Numbered from the stretch's first letter, positions 27,205-37,461 are shown. The stretch is DNA of 64,000 nucleotides from an uncultured Pseudomonadales bacterium (GCA_947259995.1 CAMYOK010000006.1:186001-250000); one strand, 5' to 3'. The notes: a model not told the origin generated them from the letters alone. Numbers and translations are program-made.

Positions 27205-27248
27205 TATTTGTCTCAATATGTGGGATTTAATCCCTTATAAGACAAATA
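27205..27248. repeat. Nested palindrome upstream of the accessory nuclease-like gene
   Basis: TATTTGTCT (27205-27213) and AGACAAATA (27240-27248) are perfect 9-base inverted arms. They enclose a second perfect palindrome, GGGATT-T-AATCCC (27222-27234). The structure ends 160 bases before the start codon at 27409. It could be an operator, a remnant of a mobile-element end or a terminator-like hairpin without a T run. Confidence 0.6.
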
Positions 27249-27408
27249 TGGATAGTTATTAGATTCTTTGGACCTCGACTACCACGTAGATTCGAACCTA
27301 AACCTCCGTCAAATAGCAGAGATAATTTATTGACTATTCAGAGTGAATGGGCATTATTACCCACGGCACTCTTCAACAAATACAAAAACAATAAATGAGG
27401 CGGTAGTT

Positions 27409-28794
27409 ATGAAAGGTGAAATCAAGGATGTTTTATCATCCGGACAACGCGCAAGGCTAATCCCAACAGTTGCCGACTCAAAGAAAGAAGAACGAGCAAC
27501 ATCCAGTCTATTAGCAGCGTTCATGGTGGTTCCGGAATATACTAAAGAAGTTCTGGGCGATGCTGGCGCACCCACTGGCAAAAAGATTGACACGATCTGC
27601 TATACCGAAGTTTGTTTTAAAGCCTCTGACAAAAGCAAAAACTGCCGCCCTGATGGGCTTATAATCATAACTTCACATGGCAAAAAATGGTCAGCCCTTG
27701 TAGAGTCAAAAGTAGGGAATGCAGAGCTACAAAAAGAACAAATCGAAGAATACCTCGATCTTGCAAAAGACCACGGAATAAACGCTGTAATTACTATTTC
27801 GAATCAGTTTGCTATTGCGCCCTCCCATCATCCAATCAAAGTTGCTAAACAAAAACTGAGGAATGTTGAATTATTTCATTTCTCTTGGCTCTCATTGAAA
27901 TCTAGCGCAATCATAATCACCGACAACAAGAAAATTGACGATCCAGAGCAAGCTTATATCCTAAGTGAACTAGTTCGATATTTGGACCATGACTCCTCCG
28001 GTGTATCTGCGTTAACTAAGATGTCTAATGACTGGAAAGAGGTTTGCTCATCGATACAACAGCAAGCTGTGCTGTCAAAAACATCGTCAATAGTTGAGAA
28101 CTCTGTAGTGAGCTGGCAACAACTGATACGGCACCTCGCTCTTGAGTTAAGCATGAAAATAGGACAGCCCGTTTCACTAGCTTTAAGTAAAAACAGGCTA
28201 AAAGACCCAGAAGCCAACTTGGCTGAAGACTGTTCGCATGTAGCCGATAAAAATTTTCTGGAAGCCGATTTTGAAGTCCCAAATGCTGCTGCCCGGATCC
28301 ACTTTCATGCTGATTTTCTCCGCAGAACTGTAAATTTCAGCATGAAGTTAGATGCCCCAAAAGACAGAGTTAGGGCCACCGCCTCTATTAATTGGCTAAC
28401 CAAACAGCTCAGAGGCAAGGATCAATTATCAGATTTAACATTACGAACATACTGGCCGAGACGAACTCCTATGACTTCCACACCATTACTTACTGCCATA
28501 GAGTCGCCTGACGTCCTTTTACCTACTGGGGTTTCCGACTTACCTACGTATGTTGAAATTGTAAGAGTTGTAGATTTAATGGCAAAATTCAAAGGAGTCA
28601 GAAATTTCGTAGATGAATGCTCAGCACACCTCCCCCAGTTCTATCACGATGTTGGTCAACACCTTTCTAAATGGGTTCCCAAGGCACCTCAGGTAAAAGA
28701 AAAGATCGCAGATCAGAACACAGTTCCAACATTCCTTTCAGGAACCGAAGACATTATAGAGGTTTCAGAAAACCACCCGCCCAAACCAAAGTAG
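27409..28794 (+). CDS. Orphan protein with PD-(D/E)XK nuclease-like domain
   Basis: A 461-residue protein of uncertain function. The N-terminal third carries a restriction-nuclease-like signature: an early acidic helix (KKEERATSSLLAAF, E28/E29), P81-D82 (CRPDGLIII), E99-S100-K101 (ALVESKVG) and Q111/Y115 (EQIEEY), followed by an alternating hydrophobic strand (INAVITISNQF). This order matches PD-(D/E)XK enzymes. The remaining 300 residues show no domain I recognise. ATG 27409 is preceded by GAGGCGG. The gene is AT-richer than its neighbours and has no partner gene, methylase or integrase. It lies in the space downstream of tRNA-Ser, a usual insertion site. A phage-defence or DNA-processing role is possible but is inference. 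Confidence 0.7.
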   Translation: MKGEIKDVLSSGQRARLIPTVADSKKEERATSSLLAAFMVVPEYTKEVLGDAGAPTGKKIDTICYTEVCFKASDKSKNCRPDGLIIITSHGKKWSALVESKVGNAELQKEQIEEYLDLAKDHGINAVITISNQFAIAPSHHPIKVAKQKLRNVELFHFSWLSLKSSAIIITDNKKIDDPEQAYILSELVRYLDHDSSGVSALTKMSNDWKEVCSSIQQQAVLSKTSSIVENSVVSWQQLIRHLALELSMKIGQPVSLALSKNRLKDPEANLAEDCSHVADKNFLEADFEVPNAAARIHFHADFLRRTVNFSMKLDAPKDRVRATASINWLTKQLRGKDQLSDLTLRTYWPRRTPMTSTPLLTAIESPDVLLPTGVSDLPTYVEIVRVVDLMAKFKGVRNFVDECSAHLPQFYHDVGQHLSKWVPKAPQVKEKIADQNTVPTFLSGTEDIIEVSENHPPKPK

Positions 28795-28880
28795 CATACT
28801 ATTAGAGAGTGTTCGATTTGAAGATTCGCTGCAGCTAGATACTCGTTAACCTAATGATTTTTAACGAATAGTGCTGAATA

Positions 28881-28987
28881 TTACTTAAAACAGCTTTGGC
28901 TGTTTTAACCCTTCGGGCTGCGCACTGCGTGCTTGTTGCCGAATGCTTTGCATTCGGTCGAACTCTAACGTTCGATCTCTCTCCCGC
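28881..28987. repeat. Hairpin-chain direct repeat, copy 1
   Basis: A 107-base unit containing five consecutive hairpins. They are TTAAAACAGC/GCTGTTTTAA (28885-28908, tetraloop), CCC-TTC-GGG (28909-28917), GCAC/GTGC (28922-28932), CCGAATGC/GCATTCGG (28939-28957, triloop) and TCGAAC/GTTCGA (28958-28975). The unit recurs at 29064-29170 with four differences. An ATG-containing frame through it only reflects the repeat and is not a gene. Confidence 0.85.
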
Positions 28988-29063
28988 CATGAACGGTGAA
29001 GCTTTCGTTGGAGAGGTGTTAGGGGGATTTGTGGGATTAAGCGGACTGAGTGCTGCACTGAGA

Positions 29064-29170
29064 TTACTTAAAACAGCTTTGGCTGTTTTAACCCTTCGGG
29101 CTGCGCACTACGTGCTTGGTGCCGATTGCTTTGCATTCGGTCGAACTCTGACGTTCGATCTCTCTCCCGC
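29064..29170. repeat. Hairpin-chain direct repeat, copy 2
   Basis: Second copy of the 107-base unit, 183 bases after the first and in the same orientation. By eye it differs at four positions. Two differences fall in hairpin loops, one between hairpins and one in the stem of the fourth hairpin (CCGATTGC against GCATTCGG). It ends about 65 bases from the 3' end of tRNA-Ser. Confidence 0.85.
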
Positions 29171-29236
29171 TATCAACGGATGTGGTTTCTTTAGGGAGTG
29201 GCGTTGGCATTAAGGGGGAGTTGGTATTGAAAAGAG

Positions 29237-29326
29237 TGGCGGAGGGAGAGAGATTCGAACTCTCGGAGGACTTTCATCCTCGCTGGTTTTCAAGACCAGT
29301 GCATTCAACCGCTCTGCCATCCCTCC
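29237..29326 (-). tRNA. tRNA-Ser (anticodon UGA)
   Basis: A 90-base class II tRNA with acceptor stem GGAGGGA/TCCCTCC, discriminator G and an encoded CCA end. The anticodon loop CTTGAAA gives anticodon TGA (UCA codons). A long variable arm (GAGGATGAAAGTCCTC) and the T loop GTTCGAATC are clear. Pseudomonas has, as I recall, a tRNA-Ser at the same position beside yccA. The 3' end faces the accessory region, which makes it a plausible integration target. Confidence 0.97.
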
Positions 29327-29339
29327 GCAACGGGGCGTA

Positions 29340-29367
29340 ATCTTACTGGAAAATCATTTTCAGTCAA
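29340..29367 (-). promoter_or_regulatory. Sigma-70 promoter of tRNA-Ser
   Basis: On the minus strand TTGACT (-35) and TAAGAT (-10) are separated by 16 bases, and the -10 box ends 13 bases before the mature 5' end of the tRNA. Confidence 0.65.
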
Positions 29368-29406
29368 CCAGATATTCACCCCAATTATTACTTCTTTCAG
29401 GAATGG

Positions 29407-29434
29407 TTACTTTCAATTGCACGCAGGTTACAAT
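29407..29434 (+). promoter_or_regulatory. Possible sigma-70 promoter of yccA
   Basis: TTACTT and TACAAT are spaced by 16 bases, about 135 bases upstream of the yccA start. The -35 match is weak. Confidence 0.3.
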
Positions 29435-29575
29435 CTAGCGCTAGTGGACTAGGCCCGCTTTGCTATTGAAATTAATGAGATAAGCCCCAAAATAAGCAAT
29501 AGATACCCGAAAATGAAACACAAGGGCATCGCAGGCGGTCTAAATAGTCTGAACAGTATTACTACGGAGATAAAT

Positions 29576-30241
29576 ATGAGTCAGATAGATGTTCTAAACG
29601 CTTCACAAACCCGTGGATCGGTTGTTGCTGTTAATAAAGTATTAAAGAACACCTATTTACTGCTAGGCATGACATTGGCTTTTAGTGCCGTCATGGCTGC
29701 AGTAAGCACAAACGCTGCCCCTATGAATATGTGGGTATACATCATTGGGCTCTACGGCCTACTATTTGCCACACATGCACTTGCGCGCAGCGCTTGGGGC
29801 TTAGTGACCATCTTCGCTTTTGCCGGTTTTATCGGTTACGGCACGGGGCCACTGATCGGCATGCTTATGGCCACCTCTGGTGGTAGCCAGATCGTGACGA
29901 CGGCACTTGGCGGCACCGCCTTTATCTTCTTCGGCCTGTCTGGCTATGCGCTTGTCTCGCGCAAAGACTTCTCTTTCTTAAGCGGGTTCATCACTGCAGG
30001 CTGTTTTGTCTTGATTGCAGCGATGATCCTCGGGATTTTCGTGCAGATACCAGCATTGCAACTAGCCATCTCTGTCGGCTTTATGCTTTTTGCTAGCGCG
30101 ATCATCCTTTACCAGACCGGTGAAATCGTTAATGGCGGTGAGCAAAACTACATCCTTGCCACCATCACTTTGTTTGTATCGATCTACAACTTGTTCATGA
30201 GCTTGATTCACCTGCTCACAGCGTTCTCTGGCGACGAGTAA
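29576..30241 (+). CDS. yccA: Bax inhibitor-1/YccA family membrane protein
   Basis: A 221-residue inner-membrane protein with seven hydrophobic segments, the length and layout of E. coli YccA (219 residues). YccA is a substrate and modulator of the FtsH protease and belongs to the BI-1 family of calcium-leak-type proteins. ATG 29576 is taken because ACGGAGA lies just upstream and the N-terminus MSQIDVLNASQTRGSVVAVN fits; a frame extension from 29513 is discarded. It is followed by a strong terminator and then the tus genes, an association also found in Pseudomonas and Escherichia. Confidence 0.92.
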   Translation: MSQIDVLNASQTRGSVVAVNKVLKNTYLLLGMTLAFSAVMAAVSTNAAPMNMWVYIIGLYGLLFATHALARSAWGLVTIFAFAGFIGYGTGPLIGMLMATSGGSQIVTTALGGTAFIFFGLSGYALVSRKDFSFLSGFITAGCFVLIAAMILGIFVQIPALQLAISVGFMLFASAIILYQTGEIVNGGEQNYILATITLFVSIYNLFMSLIHLLTAFSGDE

Positions 30242-30261
30242 TCTCGCTAGAAACTCCATAC

Positions 30262-30292
30262 AAAGCCTCGGTTTTTACCGGGGCTTTTTTAC
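30262..30292 (+). terminator. Rho-independent terminator after yccA
   Basis: AAAGCCTCGGT pairs with ACCGGGGCTTT (one G-U pair) around a TTTT loop, and TTT follows the stem. It lies 20 bases after the yccA stop and just before tusD. Confidence 0.9.
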
Positions 30293-30309
30293 TTTAGCGA
30301 GCCAATGTT

Positions 30310-30702
30310 GTGAAGTTAACTGTCCTTGTGCATGCAGCGCCCTACTCCTCACAGGCGGCCTATTCCGCTTATCGTTTTAGTGCGAGCGCCTTGGCAGCCG
30401 GTCACGAGATCTATCGCCTCTTCTTCTATTACGATGGCGTACACAATAGCAATAGCCTAAGCATTCAGGCTCAAGACGAGTTCGACTTAATCGCCGCCTG
30501 GCGCACCCTGATCGACACTCATCAACTTGATGCTATCTCCTGCGTCTCCTCAGCGTTAAAACGCGGAATACTCGACGCCCAAGAAGCCGCACGTTATGAA
30601 AAATCTGCCTCCAATTTAGCTGAGGAATTTACTCTCTCTGGCCTAGGGCAATTGGTTGAGGCCAGCATGATGTCCGATCGCGTCGTGAGTTTTGGGGGCT
30701 AA
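30310..30702 (+). CDS. tusD: Sulfurtransferase subunit TusD
   Basis: Subunit of the TusBCD complex, which relays persulfide sulfur from TusA to TusE for 2-thiolation of the wobble uridine of tRNA-Lys, -Glu and -Gln. The protein is 130 residues with the DsrE-type fold (KLTVLVHAAPYSSQAAYSAYRF) and a cysteine in AISCVSSALKRG (about C77), the position of the sulfur-carrying Cys78 of E. coli. The start is GTG 30310; no in-frame ATG is available near the family N-terminus. It is the first gene of a tight tusDCBE operon, ending directly against tusC. Confidence 0.93.
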   Translation: MKLTVLVHAAPYSSQAAYSAYRFSASALAAGHEIYRLFFYYDGVHNSNSLSIQAQDEFDLIAAWRTLIDTHQLDAISCVSSALKRGILDAQEAARYEKSASNLAEEFTLSGLGQLVEASMMSDRVVSFGG

Positions 30703-31074
30703 ATGAGCATAGACAACGCAAAGACTATTACCTTTATAAGCCGGTCAACCCCCTATGGCCATGGGCGTGCGAAAGCTTGTCTAGACATGGTGTTATCTGC
30801 GGCGGTGTTCGAACAGAAGATTAATTTTATCTTCATGGATGACGGCGTGTGGCAACTTAAAAAGGGCCAAACGCCTAGCAATATCGATGCGAAAGACTTA
30901 AGCGCTGCGTTCGCTGCCTTGCCCCTTTACGAGGTTAACGATCTCTATGTGGAGGCCAGCGCCATCGAAGAGCGTGGGCTCAGCCTTGATGAGCTCGTTG
31001 TGCCAGCACAGGCAATAGAATCAGCCAAGATAGCCGAGTTGATTAGTCTGTCGGATGTGGTATTTACACTATGA
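30703..31074 (+). CDS. tusC: Sulfurtransferase subunit TusC
   Basis: A 123-residue DsrF-like subunit of the TusBCD sulfur-relay complex. It has the DsrE/F fold start ITFISRSTPYGHGRAKACLDMVL and the FIFMDDGVWQL strand. The start ATG follows the tusD stop without a gap, and its end overlaps tusB by 4 bases, so translation of the three genes is coupled. Confidence 0.92.
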   Translation: MSIDNAKTITFISRSTPYGHGRAKACLDMVLSAAVFEQKINFIFMDDGVWQLKKGQTPSNIDAKDLSAAFAALPLYEVNDLYVEASAIEERGLSLDELVVPAQAIESAKIAELISLSDVVFTL

Positions 31075-31358
31075 GCAGCCTACACACCATTAATAAGAGC
31101 ACCGCGCACTGCGCAATGACTAGCTGCATGAAAGCCCTGCAGAGCGGTGATAGCATTCTGCTCATCGAAGACGGCGTGTATGCCAGTGCGCAATTAAGCC
31201 AATATAATATAGAAGGTGTCTCTATTTACGCCTTGCGTGAAGATCTTCTGGCTCGCGGACTGCCCACTACACAGCTCCCAGGTGCCATACAAGCGGTGAG
31301 CTATTGCGACTTCGTCGACTTAGTGTGTCGCCATCAGCGCTGTGTGAGTTGGACCTGA
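31071..31358 (+). CDS. tusB: Sulfurtransferase subunit TusB
   Basis: A 95-residue DsrH-like subunit of TusBCD, matching the family length. It begins MSSLHTINKST with an ATG overlapping the tusC stop (ATGA), and contains SILLIEDGVYA, the most conserved TusB stretch. It is followed after 5 bases by tusE. Confidence 0.92.
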   Translation: MSSLHTINKSTAHCAMTSCMKALQSGDSILLIEDGVYASAQLSQYNIEGVSIYALREDLLARGLPTTQLPGAIQAVSYCDFVDLVCRHQRCVSWT

Positions 31359-31363
31359 GCCTC

Positions 31364-31702
31364 ATGAAATCTTTAAAACTCCCTCAGCGCCCTCCCATTG
31401 CGTTGGATAAAGATGGTTACTTGCGCAATATGTCGGATTGGAGCCCAGAGGTCGCCGAACTTTTGGCTGCAGAAATTCCCCTTAACTTAAGCGCTGCACA
31501 CTGGGAAGTCATAGACGTGTTACGGGCCTTTTATCAGGCCCATGGTCTTTCGCCCGCGACGCGACCGTTCGTGAAACTGGTAGCCAGGGACCTTGGGGCT
31601 GAAAAAGGTCGTAGCATTTATCTGATGAAATTATTCCCGGGAAACCCTGCACTTATTGCCAGCAAACTAGCGGGACTCCCGCGTCCAAGCAATTGTTTTT
31701 AG
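31364..31702 (+). CDS. tusE: Sulfurtransferase TusE (DsrC family)
   Basis: Receives sulfur from TusBCD and passes it to MnmA on tRNA. The protein is 112 residues and ends GLPRPSNCF, with the essential penultimate cysteine of the DsrC/TusE family. The internal DsrC motif GRSIYLMKLFPGNP also fits. The second cysteine that marks dissimilatory DsrC proteins is absent, so the assimilatory TusE function is favoured. ATG 31364 is chosen since the frame upstream of it runs through tusB. Its partner mnmA is at 51685. Confidence 0.94.
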   Translation: MKSLKLPQRPPIALDKDGYLRNMSDWSPEVAELLAAEIPLNLSAAHWEVIDVLRAFYQAHGLSPATRPFVKLVARDLGAEKGRSIYLMKLFPGNPALIASKLAGLPRPSNCF

Positions 31703-31789
31703 AGCCTTTTAGGCTATACGAGCGTTGCATATCTGCTATAATTCGCGATCTTTTTTTAACCCTACACCTTAAATTCAGGACACACCACT

Positions 31790-32905
31790 ATGAGCCCTGC
31801 TAAGCGCCTTGCCGACACAGTTCTTGCCGTCAATAACGATCTGCCCATTCGCACAAATCAACCCGTGCATAGTGGTAAGGTTCGCTCTGTTTACTGGCTA
31901 ACCCCAGAAGATAGCGCGCGTCTGATCAAGGAGCGTAATTACGATGTAGCCGCCGATGCGCCATTGGCCATCATGGTTATCAGTGACCGCATCTCAGCGT
32001 TCGACTGCATCTGGCACGGTGAGGGTGGTTTAAATGGTGTCCCAGGCAAAGGGGCGGCGCTCAATGCGATCTCCAACCACTGGTTCCGTTTATTCCGCGA
32101 ACAAGGGCTAGCCGATAGCCATATCCTTGAGATCCCGCACCCATTCGTATGGATAGTCCAGAAGGCTAACCCTGTCATGATTGAGGCAATTTGTCGTCAA
32201 TACATCACAGGCTCTATGTGGCGCTCATACACCAAGGGCGAGCGTGAATTTTGTGGTATTGAAATCCCAGACGGGCTGCAGAAGGATCAGAAACTTCCAG
32301 AGCTATTAATCACACCGTCGACCAAAGGAATTCTAAAAGGCATCCCTGGCGTACCAGAGGCCGATGACGTCAATATCACGCGGCAAGACATCGAACACAA
32401 TTACGCGGCCTTTAACTTCCGCAAAGTCGAGGATATCGACTTCTACGAAAAACTATTGCGCGAAGGCTTCGACGTTATTAGTAATGAACTCGAGAAAATT
32501 GACCAAGTCTTTGTCGATACGAAGTTTGAGTTTGGCTATGTGACAGACGCACAGGGCCAAGAAAAATTAATCTACATGGACGAAGTGGGTACGCCGGACT
32601 CATCGCGCATTTGGGATGGCCCGTCTTACCGTGAAGGCAAAGTCATTGAAAAATCCAAAGAAGAGTTTCGCCAACAATTGCTGAACTACTTCCCAGACCC
32701 AGACATTTTATTGAACAAGGATCGTATGCCAGAGCGCGAAGCTCTAGCACGCGATAACGCACTTCCAGAAGCCGTGCTCATGCAAATATCAAAAACTTAT
32801 CTGGGCATTGCCGAGAAAATTATAGGTGAGCCTGTGACTTTATCAGAGAATCCAAAACAAGAGATTCTAGAGGTCTTAAGCAAAGAGTTCGGCTTAATAG
32901 ACTAA
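31790..32905 (+). CDS. purC: SAICAR synthase (phosphoribosylaminoimidazole-succinocarboxamide synthase), long form
   Basis: Condenses CAIR with aspartate, the eighth step of IMP synthesis. The 371-residue form resembles the long PurC of Vibrio and Shewanella rather than the roughly 240-residue form of E. coli and Pseudomonas. Motifs seen are SGKVRSVYW (nucleotide-binding start), [24 protein letters not shown] and FEFGYV. AGGA lies about 10 bases before the ATG, and a perfect TATAAT box sits at 31737-31742. The gene is transcribed alone and ends at a hairpin shared with the convergent cysG. Confidence 0.95.
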   Translation: MSPAKRLADTVLAVNNDLPIRTNQPVHSGKVRSVYWLTPEDSARLIKERNYDVAADAPLAIMVISDRISAFDCIWHGEGGLNGVPGKGAALNAISNHWFRLFREQGLADSHILEIPHPFVWIVQKANPVMIEAICRQYITGSMWRSYTKGEREFCGIEIPDGLQKDQKLPELLITPSTKGILKGIPGVPEADDVNITRQDIEHNYAAFNFRKVEDIDFYEKLLREGFDVISNELEKIDQVFVDTKFEFGYVTDAQGQEKLIYMDEVGTPDSSRIWDGPSYREGKVIEKSKEEFRQQLLNYFPDPDILLNKDRMPEREALARDNALPEAVLMQISKTYLGIAEKIIGEPVTLSENPKQEILEVLSKEFGLID

Positions 32906-32910
32906 GCCGA

Positions 32911-34320
32911 TTAAAGGGCGCTATTTTCTAATAGCGCCTCTTTTCTGAACCAGGAATACTTAGCCTGCAAAGCCACGACTTTGCCTACGATGATGATCGT
33001 GGGTGCTTTCACTTCGTTGGCGCGCAGCAATGCTGGCATCGTAGCCAACGTCCCTCTTAATACCAATTGCGTCTCAGTCGTCCCCTGCTGCACTAATGCG
33101 ATAGGTAGATCAGGCTCGGCTCCATGGCTAATAAGGGATTCACATATTTTCTCCAAGCCCACCAACCCCATATAGAACACGATTGTCTGATGGGCTTTCG
33201 CTAAGCTGTCCCAATCCAGGTCGATACTGCCATCTTGCAAGTGCCCGGTCACAAAACGCACAGACTGAGAACAGTCTCGATGGGTCAATGGAATGCCAGC
33301 ATAAGCCGCACAACCTGATGCAGCCGTAATCCCTGGCACCACTTGGAACGGAATTCGCTCTTGCGCGAGTCGATCGATCTCCTCACCACCTCTACCAAAG
33401 ATGAACGGATCACCGCCCTTCAAACGCAAAACTTTTTTGCCTTCTTTGGCCAGCCGTACCAGCATCTCATTGATCTGTTCTTGCGGGACAGAATGATTCG
33501 CACGCGCTTTGCCGACATGAATCTTCTCGGCATCTGGTCGCACTTTTAGCATAATCTCTTTCGAGACTAATCGATCATATAGTACGACATCAGCCTCATA
33601 CATTAGGCGCAAGGCTTTAATGGTTAATAGATCAGGATCCCCCGGCCCTGCGCCAACCAAAAACACTTCGCCTTGTACGGCAAATTGCTCCGACTCGCCT
33701 AATTGCTTCTCGATATAACGCCATGCCGAAACTTCTTCGCCGGCGAACACCATTCCAGGCATCGGCCCCGACAACAGCTTCTCCCAAAAGCGAGTGCGAG
33801 ATTTAAAATCGGTCACGACAGATTTCACTCGTTCTCGAAATTTCCCCAGCAACAATGCGAGACGACCATAGGAGGCAGGAATGAGTATTTCAATTTTTTC
33901 TTTGAGTTGGCGCGTCAGTATGGGCGAGGTGCCGCCGCTAGATATCGCGATCACTACCGGTGAACGGTCTACGATCGAAGGCACGATAAAACTGCATAAA
34001 TCAGGTTTGTCGACGACATTGACGGGCAAACCCCGGCTTTTAGCCATCTCAGAGACCTGCTTGTTGACCGCCTCATCGTCAGTGGCTGCTACAACGAGAA
34101 ACACGCCATCGAGGTCGCTCTCTTTGAATGCACGAATATGCAGCTCCCCCGCACCGGCAACAACCAATTGATCGAGCGATTCGTATACTGTCGGCGCAAC
34201 GACTCGCAGCCTAGCCCCTGCTCGGTCGAGCAAAACGGCTTTGCGATAAGCCACTTCACCACCCCCAACCACAAGGCAGTTTTGGGAACGAACATTGAGA
34301 AATACCGGTAGAAATTGCAT
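32911..34320 (-). CDS. cysG: Siroheme synthase (trifunctional CysG)
   Basis: Makes siroheme from uroporphyrinogen III: two methylations, NAD-dependent oxidation and iron insertion. At 469 residues it has both domains. The N-terminal precorrin-2 dehydrogenase/ferrochelatase shows the NAD fold VVGGGEVAYRKAVLLDRAG (about 18-36). The C-terminal uroporphyrinogen methyltransferase (from about 217) shows VGAGPGDPDLLTIKALR, LRLKGGDPFIFGRGGEE and GITAASGCAAYAGIPLTHR. Siroheme is the cofactor of sulfite and nitrite reductases, which fits the cysH and cysB genes later in the window. It lies 42 bases downstream of serS on the same strand, as in Pseudomonas. Confidence 0.97.
   Translation of the reverse strand: MQFLPVFLNVRSQNCLVVGGGEVAYRKAVLLDRAGARLRVVAPTVYESLDQLVVAGAGELHIRAFKESDLDGVFLVVAATDDEAVNKQVSEMAKSRGLPVNVVDKPDLCSFIVPSIVDRSPVVIAISSGGTSPILTRQLKEKIEILIPASYGRLALLLGKFRERVKSVVTDFKSRTRFWEKLLSGPMPGMVFAGEEVSAWRYIEKQLGESEQFAVQGEVFLVGAGPGDPDLLTIKALRLMYEADVVLYDRLVSKEIMLKVRPDAEKIHVGKARANHSVPQEQINEMLVRLAKEGKKVLRLKGGDPFIFGRGGEEIDRLAQERIPFQVVPGITAASGCAAYAGIPLTHRDCSQSVRFVTGHLQDGSIDLDWDSLAKAHQTIVFYMGLVGLEKICESLISHGAEPDLPIALVQQGTTETQLVLRGTLATMPALLRANEVKAPTIIIVGKVVALQAKYSWFRKEALLENSAL
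32917..32944 (+). terminator. Terminator hairpin of purC overlapping the cysG 3' end
   Basis: GGCGCTATT-TTCT-AATAGCGCC is a perfect 9-base stem with a tetraloop, followed by TCTTTTCT. It lies inside the last codons of the convergent cysG, so it would also be read as a hairpin in the cysG transcript. Confidence 0.8.
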
Positions 34321-34362
34321 GCGTTAATTACCTTATACCAAGCAAGCTGCAAACAGAGAGTG

Positions 34363-36046
<1,684 letters not shown>

Positions 36047-36064
36047 AGCTTCCCCTGCCCTTGC

Positions 36065-37441
36065 CTATGAATCATCGGCATAGCGCTGTTGCTTGCTTTG
36101 CGCATCGCGCTCGCGTAAATAATCGAGTTTTTCACGAATTTTCGCCTCTAGGCCGTATTCACTCGGGAAGTAAAAGCGTTCATCTTGCAACGGTTCAGGT
36201 AAATAATTTTCACCAGCGGCGTAAGCGCCTGGCTCATCATGCGCATATCGATACTGCGTCCCGTAGTCGAGCGATTTCATCAGCGCCGTTGGCGCATTGC
36301 GCAAATGAATTGGCACATCGTGAGACTGATCTTTGACGACAAGCGCGCGCGCCGCATTGAACGCTTTATACACCGCGTTGCTCTTTGGCGCGCTGGCTAA
36401 ATAGAGCACAGCATGAGCAATCGCCAGCTCTCCTTCTGGGCTGCCGAGTCGCTCTTGCGCATCCCACGCCGACATCGCCATTTGCAAAGCCCGCGGATCG
36501 GCGTTGCCGATATCTTCACTAGCCATGCGCACTAAACGGCGGGCAATATATAACGGATCACAGCCTCCGTCCAACATCCGCACCAACCAATACAGCGCAC
36601 CATCTGGGCTAGAGCCACGTACGGCCTTGTGCAGGGCGGAGATTTGCTCGTAAAAAGCATCCCCGCCTTTGTCGAATCGACGGCTTCCGCCTAATAACAC
36701 TTGTTCGATAATGTCTAGGTCGATGCGTTGTTTTCCGTCTTTGAGTTCGCACAGGTCGACAGCGATCTCTAGCAGATTCAACGCGCGCCTGGCATCGCCA
36801 TCCGCGGCATTCGCGATTTTACGCCGTACCTGTTCGTCCATCTCAATCGCTTGCTTGCCTAAGCCTCGATCTTGATCGGTCAATGCCAGCTCTATTAGTT
36901 CAAGCAGGGCCTGCTCATCTAAAGATTTCAGCAAATAAACACGGGCGCGCGACAACAAGGCGTTATTCAGTTCAAACGAAGGGTTTTCGGTACTTGCGCC
37001 AATAAAAATAAGAGTGCCATCCTCCACATGCGGTAGAAAGGCGTCTTGCTGGCTCTTATTAAAGCGATGCACCTCGTCCACAAACAACACCGTGGGCTTG
37101 CCTTTGGTCCGGCGCAACATCTGCGCTCGCTCAACGGCAGCACGAATCTCTTTCACGCCGCTCAGTACCGCTGAAATGCTTTCGAAATGACCACCACTCG
37201 TGTGTGCAAGCATGCGCGCCAGCGTCGTCTTCCCGACCCCAGGCGGCCCCCATAGAATCATCGAATGCGGCAGGCCGCGACGGATTGCTTCGCCTAATGG
37301 CTTGCCCGGCCCTAATAGATGCTGCTGACCTATGAAATCGCTTAATTGTTGCGGACGCATGCGTGCGGCCAAGGGCTGAAACGCCGCCGTATCACTGACG
37401 GGGGTGTGGTCGTCGAGGTCGTCAAAAAGTGACTCAGACAT
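36065..37441 (-). CDS. rarA: Replication-associated recombination protein RarA (MgsA)
   Basis: AAA+ ATPase acting at stalled replication forks, related to clamp loaders and WRNIP1. Walker A GPPGVGKT and Walker B LFVDEVHRFNKSQQD are present, with the clamp-loader SALS region read as ESISAVLSGVKEIR and arginine finger area LLSRARVYLL. The protein has 458 residues from ATG 37441; AGAGG lies just before it, and a TTG six codons upstream is rejected. It follows lolA in the order ftsK-lolA-rarA-crcB-serS found across gammaproteobacteria. Confidence 0.95.
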   Translation of the reverse strand: MSESLFDDLDDHTPVSDTAAFQPLAARMRPQQLSDFIGQQHLLGPGKPLGEAIRRGLPHSMILWGPPGVGKTTLARMLAHTSGGHFESISAVLSGVKEIRAAVERAQMLRRTKGKPTVLFVDEVHRFNKSQQDAFLPHVEDGTLIFIGASTENPSFELNNALLSRARVYLLKSLDEQALLELIELALTDQDRGLGKQAIEMDEQVRRKIANAADGDARRALNLLEIAVDLCELKDGKQRIDLDIIEQVLLGGSRRFDKGGDAFYEQISALHKAVRGSSPDGALYWLVRMLDGGCDPLYIARRLVRMASEDIGNADPRALQMAMSAWDAQERLGSPEGELAIAHAVLYLASAPKSNAVYKAFNAARALVVKDQSHDVPIHLRNAPTALMKSLDYGTQYRYAHDEPGAYAAGENYLPEPLQDERFYFPSEYGLEAKIREKLDYLRERDAQSKQQRYADDS

Positions 37442-37461
37442 GGGGCCTCTGTGTGGCAAAT

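Noticed and set aside
27280..27310. T-arm-like sequence on the minus strand suggesting a tRNA
   Set aside because: The bases around GGTTCGAATC do not pair as a T stem and no acceptor or anticodon arms can be drawn.
28896..29213. A 105-codon plus-strand frame through the repeats
   Set aside because: It merely translates the two hairpin-chain copies, giving a repeated low-information peptide; there is no ribosome-binding site and the DNA structure explains it better.
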